This document shows, piece by piece, positions 48,501 to 54,890 of a DNA stretch of 64,000 nucleotides. Position 1 is the first letter of the stretch. The number at the start of each line of letters is the position of its first letter. The translations under genes and the position numbers were made by a program. The notes beneath the pieces were generated by a model. That model did not search any database. It was not told where the DNA came from and was given only the letters and a program-made list of their open reading frames with translations. Origin of the DNA: Cladocopium goreaui (lineage: Eukaryota > Sar > Dinophyceae > Suessiales > Symbiodiniaceae); contig CAMXCT020000268.1 in assembly GCA_947184155.2 (NCBI GenBank), forward strand, positions 213,126-277,125. The letters are read 5' to 3'.

Positions 48501-51500
48501 CTACTGTCTAAGTAGTCTATACTCACCGATGATCTTGTGAATAACCCAGATGCTCCATGGTGCTGGAATATTTGCCAACATTTACCCTAAACATCACCCA
48601 GTCATGTAGGTAAATATACCAGCACCATGGAGAATATGGGTAAGATAGCAGATTTCGAAACGACCCCTGACATCTGAAGACTTCTGAAGGTGTTGGCGCA
48701 TCTTCCTGCGCTGCTGAATGGTCTGAGATCCGAGCATCCCAAGAAATCCCAAAGCTTTCCGATGGAAAGTGCTGCTCATCCAAAATATGCTACCGGTGGT
48801 ATAGATTATATCCCCATGTTTTTTGGGATCCCCGAAACGATAGGTTCTCCACTTTTCCTAGGATGTGAACATATGATGCTCATCTCAAATTTCCTAGGTT
48901 CCCCACTTTTCGATATTTTTTTGGGGGTTGCTCCAATGTGGCCTAAGAATGGTCGTAAGATCGTTCTTTGTGTTGATCAATCACAAATTACATGTCACCA
49001 ACCCCAACCAGATTTGTTCGTTGCCAGCTACATGATGTAATTTACATCCTCATCTTTGGGTTGGAATACTGTTGGTAATCCGGTCCCGCTAATATCACAT
49101 TAAACAAAGCCCGAAACATGTTTTTGTTTAGTCAGGATTTCGTTTGCTGGGTATTTAATCTCCAAATCAGCAGTGAGTTTAAAGCCTCTGTCATTCTATA
49201 AACTGGTTGGTTAAGAACTGGATTCATCAACCAACCATCATTTCGAAAGTATATCCCCATCTGTTTGTGATGCTTAAATCAGTTTAAACAACTGTGATTA
49301 TAAGTGACCTATATGCTATATCAATCTATATCATGTTATATCACAGTTTGATAGTTATACGGCTTACACCATGGCTTAGATCATGTTATAACCATTTATA
49401 ACCAGTAGTTATGATAGTTAGTTATAGGGGTTGTACCATGTTCGAAAACCAGTGAAAACAACAACACTGTGATGATTTCTCGCGGTCCATGCCAACGGCT
49501 TCGCGACTTCAAGGCCCTCTCAGCGCAGATGGCCAAGCGCAAGGCTGGGTCCAAGTCCAGGTGCGCAGCAGCTAAATCCTGACGAGCCAGAGCCAGAGCC
49601 AGAGGTGATAAAGATGATAAAACATGGGGCAAGAGCTGATACCATAAGTTTAGCTTGGAAAAAGGTACCGTTACTGTAACTAGTTTGTTTTTATGTGATA
49701 AAACAAATACCATTATAAGTGATAACAAATGATACCCCAGCTTAATAATGGTTGGTAGGTATCGTTACTATAATGGTTAGCGGCTAGCGGTTTAAACTAT
49801 GGCCCTTTGTGGGTACCATGGGAATCTAAACTCCTATAAGTTGGGATATAACATGATATAACTCCTATGTCTATGGTGAATTTACACTCCACTTATAGCT
49901 GAAGCGACACTGAAAAACTAAGTTTGCCAAGTTGGTAATTTGATCAGAAGCGGTGATTTGTTCACCAAACATACGTTATGTGGATTTAGTATGATTTAGC
50001 TATATAGCTACGTTGGTTCGGTATGGTTTAGTTCTGTGAGCTGTTGAGCTATTTCCAACTGCTGGGGGGTCCAGGCGGGTCTTAAAAGGGGGATGCCTTT
50101 TGGAGGATTGGTTGAGACATGTTGAGACAAACACTGAAACATATGAGATACCCTCTGGTAACTTGTTACATAGCTATGGAAAATGGCCCATTGATAGTTG
50201 ATTTACCTAGTAAAAATGGTGATTTTCCATAGCTATGTTAAATTACCAGAGGGTAGGGGATCATATCGGTGACAAACATTGGAACTGATTGAGACAGTCT
50301 GCATCAAAACACGGGGATGTTGATATATGAACCAGCAGTCATTGGTTTGAAGCAAAATGGTGGTTATCAGTCTGGTTGGAACTCGCAACCAACGAAAAAG
50401 GACGATCAACCGAAACACAAGAAGGAAACTCCGTTCTTGTTGCGGGGGCCACCCATCCAACCAACTGTGGATGACAATCACAAGTAGCTGTGGTAAATAA
50501 ATGTAGATAAGACTCCTTTCAAGGAACCAACAAACAACCCCAACTTGCCACTGAGGAGTAAATTTGTCAGACGCGTGCATCATTGTAGAATTATTCCAAC
50601 CGAACATGTAAGATGGAAATGATGTTAGTTCTACTACAAGGTGAGCCCCCACAGCTATGAGTTTGTTTTTTTTTAATAGCCCCATGATTTTTGGATAACA
50701 TGGCCACAAATCATCATACCCTCTGGTTAAGTCAAAATAGCTATTGAACATGGTGTCATAGAAAGTTCGAACTGATTTACCCATTAATAGCATGGTGATT
50801 TTCCCATAGAAATCACCATTTTCCCCTGGTTTTCCCCTGGTTTTCCCATGGTTTTCCCATGGTTTTCCCATGGTTTTCCCATGGTTTTCCCATGGTTTTC
50901 CTACAAATCATCATAAATCCAAGGAGATGGACATGGATATAAAACATAACTCATTGGCCCACCAGATCCAGCACCAGATCACCATCCCCATGGCCTAACT
51001 GGAGAGAAAGGGATTCTCTTGCATTTAGAACTGGTTTATAGCTGAATTCACCACCACATGTATTTATATGGTTTATATGGCCATTTATAGCTAATATATA
51101 TATGGTTTATTAATCATATATTAACCATATATTAGCCATATATGAACCATGTTGTGATACATCCCCGCAGCCGCCAGCGCCCCTTCAGCACGACAGCCGC
51201 CGGGTCTCTGCTGCCAGAACTGTGTTCCTGTCCACAGGAAGCCGCCAGTCACGACTTGGTCTATCCCACCTAACATCACCTAACTATAGGATATACATGA
51301 ATATATATATATATATCTGGTTGGTGGTTTCAACACCTCTGAAAAATATTAGTCAGTTGGGATGATTCTTCCCAATATATGGAAAAATAAAAAATGTTTG
51401 AAACCACCAACCAGATATATATATACTGTATCCAAGATTTATTTTAACACTTAGATACACCCCTGGCCCAGTTATCAACCAACTTACCTGGCCTACCTGG

Positions 51501-53977
51501 CCCAGTTATCATGCTCCACATGCGCCAGGTGAAATCCCCCGCCTAATGGACAGCACGGCGGACTTGGGGATCTCAGCCAGAACGCTTCCTCCCATGGGAT
51601 GACCGTGGACGCAGTGAATAAGCACTTATATAAGCATTTAACAAGGGTCTACATCAATATTATACATATTATGTAATATTTTATATACACGCATCCTTAG
51701 AATATATATGTATATGTATGTATATACAATTATATTATATGTATATATATATATGAATATATATATGAATATATAGAGGGGTTTATTGACATTTATTCAT
51801 AGCCAGCCCAGCATCGAGGTCTTATCTGGGGGTTGAATCCCTATGATATGATGCCAGAGTACGTCAGTACGTAGACGTAGACGTACGTCTCTTGAGAGGG
51901 CCACCAGTCGGTGAAAATCCAAAACTAAGCACAGTTATGGCCCTTTACCAGTTATAAGTACTTATAAGCCCATTTATAGAATGTATAATCCCATTTATAA
52001 CCAGTTATAACTAATAAATGGCCATAACTGCAATGATGTAACATGAGTCATTGGCATTTTCTGGGACGGCTCTAGTTTGTTTTGGTAAAATTTGGTGAAA
52101 TATCGTAAAATGCTAAAGATTGGGGTATGTGGTATAGCACAAAATCACCATCAAATCATAAGGAACATATTTCATGTTCAATCATAGTGTGAAATTGCCA
52201 AAGTTTTAGACAAAGCCACATGGCTAAGGAAGAACAAACTCACGGGGGAAAGTCTCAACTTGGGGATTTCTTAACCAGGGTTTTGTAAGGTGATCAATCA
52301 GGTACTAAGTCGTCGCTGTTGAAATCGCCGATCCAAAAACTGCAACCAACATATCGAAACAATTCGAAACATGTAGGGAATATGTTTTACCAACATTGTT
52401 TACCCCACATTTACCCACATTTACCCATTTTTTTTGGGGTGGTAAATGTGGGTAAATATTCCAGCACCGAGCATTGGGGGATGGGATGAACATCCGTGGC
52501 TGAACATCTCAGCCATCTGGTTATGACTAACATAGCCATGGAAAATCACCATGCTATTAATAGGTAAGCCATCTATAAATGGGCCATTTCCCATGGCTAT
52601 GTTAAATAACCAGAGGGTAACATGGATTATATACTGTGTATCACAGAGAGAATAGTTCATCTATAGATACCAAACATTGTTTTGTTTTTTTCTCAAACTG
52701 AAGGACTTGCGAAACCAGTTTATGGCCCAGAATGGGAAACAACATCCACCATGACTTGCGATGTCACCACCGGTGCGGAATCAGACTCTAATGGACCTGG
52801 GAGGACCCCGCTGCCTGCTGCAATCTCTTTGCGACTGATGATGCCCATACCACCCACCCCAGAGGAGATCTGTAGGGCCTGAGGCAATTCATGGGGATCT
52901 TTCGAATTGCCCCACATATCATGGGGGGATATCATGGGAATCTCATGGGAACATAAAATATCAACCGTAGTTTCGGGATCAAAACCCATACTTTAAAGGT
53001 GGTGACCCAGGTCGGACTCGCGACAAGGACAAGTCCGACAAGTTGCTAACTTAGTTCCGTAGCAAAAAAAACGTTTGGCTTCATGCTAGATATATAATGA
53101 GATATGATATAATATATATATATACATAAATATAATAATAAATATATATATATACACAATATATAATATATAAATTATATAATATATATATATATATATA
53201 TATATCGAATTCGTTGATGGATGTTCATGGAGGCTTCAAACCAACTTCTAACTGAGCGGGGGCAAATGGATGGTATACGGATCATTGGCGTACTGGTAAA
53301 ACCCTATGGGTTTCCGGTAGAATGTCGAGTTGTAAAGCGATAACATTGGGGCACCAATGCACCCACCACCTTTAAGATTCTTGGTATTAAATCATATGCA
53401 GTTCTTGCAGGTGTGTCATTTAGAGATACTCAAATCTCAAGCCACGATTCAGTAATGTTCAAAAAATAGAGGAAATGCAATGATAACCTTCCAAACATCA
53501 AATCCCTATGGATCCAAAGACTGTCTCAGAAAGTACTTACCCCCTTCATACCCCAAACACTTCCTAAGAAGGTACGACTGGATCCATGGGGAATCAACAT
53601 TAGCAGCATCGAATCACTTGGCTGGCAGCGCTGAGTCGTCCGTGGACTTTTAGTAGTAGGTAAAACAATACCATAAATAAACCATCCCATGACTGGGAAT
53701 GGTTTATAAAGTTTATATATACCACTTAAAAAATGGTGATCGGTGATGACTGGGGGATGGTAAACATGACATTGTTATAGGTGGTATATATATAAACCAT
53801 AAGTAATTGTGACCAAAACCTATAAACATGTTTATGACATTGTTTTAACCACATTACTTGTTTTGGTCACCTCTGTGAGTTCACCCCAGCAATCTGCACA
53901 GTTTCCAGCCGCCAAGCAACCTCTTGGTCCCACCATACGCCCTGCTCCCGCAACCATGCCTTAGGATCCGGTGCCAT
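33429..53977 (-). CDS. SET-domain protein lysine methyltransferase (Rubisco LSMT/SETD6 type), multi-exon
   Basis: Proposed exons in order: 53885-53977 (ATG), 52815-52878, 51543-51588, 51190-51227, 49488-49578, 47541-47653, 46935-46967, 46636-46695, 46332-46390, 46005-46101, 45464-45544, 44987-45141, 43361-43453, 41211-41326, 40268-40344, 38166-38249, then 36492-36593, 35614-35647, 35292-35376, 33944-34064, 33429-33513. Joining them restores the family's motif order: N-terminal WLxxxGV helix, GMGIISRKEIAAG-SVLAEIP (SET-I), YFQSLLRPYESLPYLW, LxAATLASSRA, ALVPLADVFNHR (AdoMet/lysine-site NH), EIFNTYG and LLQDYGFVL. Such enzymes transfer methyl groups from S-adenosylmethionine to lysines of non-histone proteins. 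The C-terminal part has a helix like the substrate-binding region (RQMAWAMQHRKMLQ), an acidic stretch and a basic tail. Intron phases agree at nearly all junctions. GT, GC and GA donors are all needed. No stop codon was fixed, so the 3' end may lie beyond 33.4 kb. One exon between 51190 and 49578, and possible exons at 37.7-37.9 kb, are uncertain. Confidence 0.75.
33717..33850. repeat. family G element, diverged
   Basis: AAATGGAGGTTTCCCAAGTCATGAGGGTCCCCC ... GGGGATCCCCTATGACTTAAGAAAACCCCATTTGG. Confidence 0.6.
33944..34064 (-). CDS. exon with canonical splice sites, basic tail
   Basis: Acceptor CCTGTTTCAG, donor TGG|GTAAAG. In the phase of the preceding exon it reads HQQQLRDLFRASKRPRTSPE and on. 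A second frame is open. Attribution to the SET gene is by phase and strand. Confidence 0.55.
34693..34830. repeat. family A element
   Basis: TACCCTCTGGTAATGTGTTACAG ... GGTCATTACCAGAGGGTA, centre diverged. Confidence 0.78.
34895..35186. repeat. left arm of a 0.3-kb inverted duplication, made of two family A elements
   Basis: Contains family A copies at 34914-35020 and 35073-35186 with the spacer ATATCATACTATATCCCAAT... between them. The whole arm is the reverse complement of 36117-36428. Confidence 0.8.
35292..35376 (-). CDS. acidic exon, SET gene C-terminal part
   Basis: Acceptor GGATCTTCAG completes Gly, then GEEEDPEEDPTVEVHGGLER and TPGGGQM, donor GGG|GTACAC. Acidic low-complexity tail. 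A second frame (EGRRRILRRTQLW...) is also phase-consistent if the two preceding exons are shifted together. Confidence 0.52.
35614..35647 (-). CDS. small acidic exon, SET gene C-terminal part
   Basis: Acceptor CTGCCTGCAG, encodes ENSDDDMEGGL, GA donor (CTGG|GATGAA), phase 1. Reading through would hit TGA immediately (a possible real C-terminus). Splicing to 35376 instead continues the acidic run in frame. Lies between the arms of the inverted duplication. Confidence 0.52.
36117..36428. repeat. right arm of the 0.3-kb inverted duplication
   Basis: Family A copies at 36117-36246 and 36300-36409, with the same spacer in reverse orientation, then GTAGCATTAATAAAGGTGGTATA, which matches the outer edge of the left arm. 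Two acidic exons lie between the arms. Confidence 0.8.
36492..36593 (-). CDS. exon, SET gene C-terminal part
   Basis: Acceptor TCATGGCAG, 34 codons PLDLFGPLAPQEVAGCGRQM then AWAMQHRKMLQLTQ, GA donor (CAG|GATGGG). The RQMAWAMQHRKMLQ helix resembles the helix rich in R and K in the substrate-binding domain that follows SET in Rubisco LSMT. Phase 0 at both ends. Confidence 0.6.
36663..36875. repeat. dispersed 0.2-kb repeat, copy 2
   Basis: Direct copy of 29422-29645, just left of a family C element. Confidence 0.85.
36888..36990. repeat. family C element
   Basis: CAGTTATGGCCATTTTTTTAATTATAACTGG ... GGGCCATAACTG. Directly follows the copy of the dispersed 29.4-kb repeat. Confidence 0.8.
37695..37905 (-). 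CDS. coding-like region, exon structure and strand ambiguous
   Basis: On the minus strand an exon 37836-37905 (acceptor TTTTTTAG, donor G|GTAAGG) could join an exon starting at 37776 (CCCGCAG) over a 60-nt intron. The whole stretch is also one open frame of about 100 codons. On the plus strand there is an equally good donor at CCAG|GTAAGA (37839) after ALSPRTKKLRERVTVLNAFC. I cannot decide between these. Confidence 0.35.
38166..38249 (-). CDS. SET gene exon with NTYG / YGFVL motifs
   Basis: Acceptor GGATTGGTCTCAG, 28 codons, donor TTA|GTACCTGG, phase 0 at both ends. Contains VEIFNTYGEFSN and LLQDYGFVL, the C-terminal SET core (SYG/NTYG plus catalytic tyrosine YGF). The frame stays open for a further 48 codons past the donor, so a longer exon is possible. 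Confidence 0.88.
38650..39012. repeat. CATCTTCTCATCTTCA minisatellite
   Basis: 15-17 bp units, followed by TTGCCCTC repeats at 39013-39078. Responsible for a 191-codon open frame. Confidence 0.95.
39130..39860. repeat. about 72-bp minisatellite (GCGATTTCAACTTGTCCCGCG...)
   Basis: About ten copies of a unit containing CGCACGAAATGAGGTTCGATCG, CAAAAACTGAGGTAAAATTGCGATTTC and AACTTGTCCCGCGCAACCC. Two copies carry a variant (GTGTTTCCGGTGGACTGTT), giving a higher-order pattern. Both strands are open but the frame is repeat-derived. Confidence 0.93.
39853..40870. repeat. 16-bp minisatellite TGTGTGTAAAAGCGTC
   Basis: About 55 units of (T/G)CTGTGTGTAAAAG(C/T)(G/T), interrupted at 40253-40352 by unique sequence containing a SET-gene exon. 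Confidence 0.95.
40268..40344 (-). CDS. SET gene exon inside minisatellite
   Basis: A single non-repetitive island within the TGTGTGTAAAAGCGTC minisatellite. Acceptor GCCGAG|GG, encodes LVQASAVIGYFEVSSQMKIC then GPHSS, donor TCG|GTCATT. In LSMT-like proteins a beta-strand of this kind precedes the (G)EEIFNTYG segment, which is the next exon. Confidence 0.62.
41092..41204. repeat. family A element at a 5' splice site
   Basis: Its right end lies 6 bp from the edge of exon 41211-41326 (donor side). Confidence 0.83.
41211..41326 (-). CDS. SET gene exon abutting an inverted-repeat element
   Basis: Strong acceptor GATTCTTCTTCAG. In phase it reads SLRSCAGQKVWHRTFGTFDD then LRPDGCWAKCCGWRRGPN. Donor AATG|GTCTG. 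Six bases after the exon edge the TACCCTCTGG-type element begins, so the splice site is nearly part of the element's insertion site. Confidence 0.6.
41400..41900. repeat. AT-rich repeats with ATAGTA motifs
   Basis: TATA and TAATA tracts, then AATAGTATNNTATATT units. A small C-rich patch at 41590-41700 shows no clear exon. Confidence 0.7.
42748..42852. repeat. family B element
   Basis: Same ends and core. Lies in the intron between exons 43361-43453 and 41211-41326. Confidence 0.84.
43157..43257. repeat. family D element
   Basis: GGTCAATCTTAGATATCCTGCA ... AGCTGGTCAGTAGATATTC ... AGTTGACC. Confidence 0.65.
43361..43453 (-). CDS. SET gene exon, basic linker
   Basis: Acceptor ATCTTGTAG completes Lys with the previous exon, then VAAHHKSSPEPCHVQGKLRK and more. 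GA donor (CCAGG|GATGTT), phase 2. Composition is basic and unlike the SET core. Such exons may be an insert between the NH and NTYG motifs. Confidence 0.5.
44120..44472. repeat. TCTGGCATATCTTCTGGCATTCTA minisatellite
   Basis: Units of 12 and 24 bp. Intronic, between SET exons 44987-45141 and 43361-43453. Open in several frames. Confidence 0.93.
44473..44800. repeat. 60-bp minisatellite
   Basis: Five and a half near-identical copies of GTGGATGGTCGTGGTTGAGG-TCCGGCAGGGAACACTGGGC with an alternating variant (GGGATACTCGCGGTTGAGG). Unit length divisible by three, so it is open in several frames (20-residue repeats), but it lies inside the SET intron and flanks show no splice sites. Confidence 0.93.
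44812..44893. repeat. (GGA)n microsatellite
   Basis: GAGGAGGAC...GGAGGAGGAGG, adjoining the 60-bp minisatellite. Confidence 0.95.
44987..45141 (-). CDS. SET gene exon with ADVFNH motif
   Basis: Acceptor CCACTTCCAG, donor CCAA|GTAGGA, 155 nt, phase 2. Encodes AHPSSVQALVPLADVFNHRC and on to ...DERMDHGIP. '(L/V)PxADxxNH' is the hallmark motif of this SET class, where N-H lies in the cofactor and lysine site. A GT inside (AAG|GTGCCC) would give a shorter exon. Confidence 0.85.
45464..45544 (-). CDS. SET gene exon
   Basis: Acceptor TACTTCCCAG, 27 codons AFTVDDFHLEAVGCALRW..., donor CGG|GTGGCT, phase 0 at both ends. A second frame is also open, so the frame choice rests on phase. Confidence 0.5.
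46005..46101 (-). CDS. SET gene exon with LASSRA motif
   Basis: Acceptor TTCTTCCAG. Encodes ...GRIFFQVSIQMEDYLHAATL then ASSRALWRRW. The 'A...(L/V)xSRA' helix is a core SET signature in LSMT/SETD6-like enzymes. Two other frames are open, but only this one carries the motif and joins both neighbours in phase. Donor TGG|GTGGGA. Confidence 0.68.
46212..46319. repeat. family B element filling a short intron
   Basis: Occupies 108 of the 230 nt of the intron between SET exons 46332-46390 and 46005-46101, 12 bp from the 5' splice site. Confidence 0.85.
46332..46390 (-). CDS. SET gene exon
   Basis: Acceptor GGCCGCCCAG. Encodes EFAELRHILDRAPALKGVA. GC donor (CTCA|GCAAAA), phase 2. The following intron (46102-46331) is only 230 nt and almost half of it is one CTGGTTGGTGGT element. 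Confidence 0.6.
46636..46695 (-). CDS. SET gene exon, helical segment
   Basis: Acceptor TATCGTCAG. Twenty codons VKELMMELEAEAPLKGENDL, strongly helical and acidic. Donor CTG|GTTGCA. Reading through instead gives VAESFQ then TGA, so an alternative is that this is a terminal exon of a separate gene. The matching phase with the next exon favours splicing. Confidence 0.58.
46935..46967 (-). CDS. SET gene small exon
   Basis: Eleven codons, SPPEDVPSLLW, acceptor GGGCACCAG and donor TGG|GTGATA, phase 0 at both ends. Supported only by position and phase. Confidence 0.4.
47541..47653 (-). CDS. SET gene exon, YxxxLP...W segment
   Basis: Acceptor ACGGCAG. Encodes YFQSLLRPYESLPYLWSPTL, RENLRGTDAEDTVAWAG. 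'pYxxxLP....W....L..L.GT' is a conserved insert-region feature of Rubisco-LSMT/SETD6-like proteins. Donor taken as GGC|GTTGGG for phase 0. A GA donor 11 nt further on is the alternative. Confidence 0.75.
48552..48640. repeat. family E-like hairpin element
   Basis: CTCCATGGTGCTGGAATATTTGCC ... GGTAAATATACCAGCACCATGGAG. Confidence 0.82.
49488..49578 (-). CDS. SET gene exon
   Basis: Acceptor GCTCGTCAG. Encodes DLAAAHLDLDPALRLAICAE and RALKSRSRWH. The pattern LxLAIxxExxxxxxSxW precedes the YxxxLP segment in LSMT-like proteins, which is exactly what the next exon supplies. GA donor (CATG|GACCGC), phase 1, completing Gly with the next exon. Confidence 0.68.
50149..50255. repeat. family A element
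   Basis: TACCCTCTGGTAACTTGTTACATAGC ... GCTATGTTAAATTACCAGAGGGTA. Confidence 0.85.
50717..50905. repeat. family A left half fused to a TTTTCCCATGG stutter
   Basis: TACCCTCTGGTTAAGTC and the core are present, then about nine repeats of GGTTTTCCCAT(C)G instead of the right end. Shows slippage expansion inside an element. Confidence 0.7.
51190..51227 (-). CDS. SET gene candidate exon
   Basis: Acceptor TGTGGACAG. In the phase set by the previous exon it reads (R)NTVLAAETRRLS before a TGA, so a donor must lie within the last few codons. No donor there gives phase 0 for the next known exon, which implies another small exon or a mis-set edge. Confidence 0.45.
51315..51414. repeat. family B element
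   Basis: Inside the 315-nt candidate intron between SET exons 51543-51588 and 51190-51227, flanked by (AT)n. Confidence 0.85.
51543..51588 (-). CDS. SET gene exon, SET-I motif (second half)
   Basis: Acceptor GGGAG|GA completes GGA (Gly), then SVLAEIPKSAVLSI. The IP...VLS wording is typical after GxGI in this family. GC donor (ATTAG|GCGGGG), phase 2. Confidence 0.8.
51931..52032. repeat. family C element
   Basis: CAGTTATGGCCCTTTACCAG ... TAAATGGCCATAACTG. Confidence 0.82.
52411..52480. repeat. family E-like hairpin element
   Basis: CCACATTTACCCACATTTACCCATTTTTTTTGGGGTGGTAAATGTGGGTAAATATTCCAGCACC, a strong stem. Confidence 0.7.
52513..52619. repeat. family A element
   Basis: CATCTGGTTATGACTAACATAGCC ... 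GGCTATGTTAAATAACCAGAGGGTA. Confidence 0.8.
52815..52878 (-). CDS. SET gene exon, SET-I motif (first half)
   Basis: Encodes ALQISSGVGGMGIISRKEIA plus the first base of the next codon. It ends at a GC donor (GCAG|GCAGCG). GxGII(x)4I(x)2G is the start of the SET domain. The motif is completed only when spliced to 51588. Confidence 0.82.
53885..53977 (-). CDS. SET gene first exon with start codon
   Basis: Begins at ATG 53977-53975 and encodes MAPDPKAWLREQGVWWDQEV and onward to ...VQIAG. The WL(R)EQGV helix is the usual N-terminus of LSMT/SETD6-type proteins. Donor GGG|GTGAAC, phase 0. No splice acceptor is evident just upstream of the ATG. An in-frame upstream extension with a hydrophobic stretch exists, so an earlier start (and a targeting peptide) cannot be ruled out. 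Confidence 0.7.
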
Positions 53978-54069
53978 GATCAGATGACAACATGGGACCA
54001 TGATTTCAGAAATCACCAAAACAAATGCACCGGTCACCAGCAACATCCAACTTCTCAAAAACGAAGAAA

Positions 54070-54191
54070 CTGGTTGGTGGTTTCAACCTACCCCTCAGAA
54101 AAATCATGGAGCGAGTAACAGTTGGGATGATGACATTCCATTCCCAACTGAATGGAAAGTCATAAAAGCCATGTTCCAAACCACCACCCAG
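54070..54191. repeat. family B element
   Basis: CTGGTTGGTGGTTTCAACCTACCCC ... CCAAACCACCACCCAG, about 90 bp upstream of the SET start codon. Confidence 0.83.
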
Positions 54192-54213
54192 CCATTTATA
54201 TTCCATTACCAGA

Positions 54214-54315
54214 GGGTTAATCACCATTAATCACCATTAAATCACCATTAAATCACCATTAAATCACCATTAAATTACCATTAAATCACCATTAAATCAC
54301 CATTAATATCACTAT
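54214..54315. repeat. ATTAAATCACC 11-bp repeat seeded on a family A end
   Basis: Follows the right end of a family A element (ATTACCAGAGGGTTAATCACC). About eight units. Confidence 0.85.
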
Positions 54316-54795
54316 TAAATCAATGATTCAACGAACTGTGGCAAGTCATCTCCCAGAACATGGCACCCCTCGACTCACCAAGAAAAGGTAAGGACCCCGT
54401 GGCCCCGACGTATCGACGTAAGCAAGTTGACGCACAGTTCACTTGGCTAACGTTGGGGTTCATGGATATTTATGGGGGATATAACATGATATATATATAT
54501 ATATATGTAAGTATATTGACTATACTATAGTTTTTAATAGTATTCATAGGGTTTATAATTTTCTACAAACCCAATGATAGCTGGGGGGGCCCATTCATAC
54601 TCTTGTGTTGACCATCTATGTTCAGCCGCTGATGTGTTGCGCCGACTGTGGCTTTTCTGCTAGGAGATGGAACTGGAAAAAATGCAAACATACAATCAGA
54701 ACAATGAAGCAACAAATCCCTTACCCCCATCATTTAAATCAGTTTATATAAATATCCCTCTAAAAACCCTGCTTTTTTTTCATATCGATCTTCTA

Positions 54796-54890
54796 TTAAG
54801 ACTTGGTGGCTAGTTTCTGGGGAATCATCTCCGAGTCTCCCCGCCTGCAGGGTGTCGATGCACTTCCCAGGAAGCTTTCCACGTCCGGAG
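54796..54890 (-). CDS. possible terminal exon of the ABC-F gene
   Basis: Open frame with VESFLGSASTPCRRGDSEM and ending ...QKLATKS then TAA at 54798-54796. Higher GC than its flanks. It lies where the 3' end of the upstream gene is expected, about 0.8 kb before the start codon of the SET gene on the same strand. Upstream boundary unclear. Confidence 0.35.

Noticed and set aside
50233..50871. 212-codon hydrophobic minus-strand frame
   Set aside because: Begins in the TTTTCCCATGG stutter and ends in a family A element. No exon-like GC rise or splice pair was found within it.
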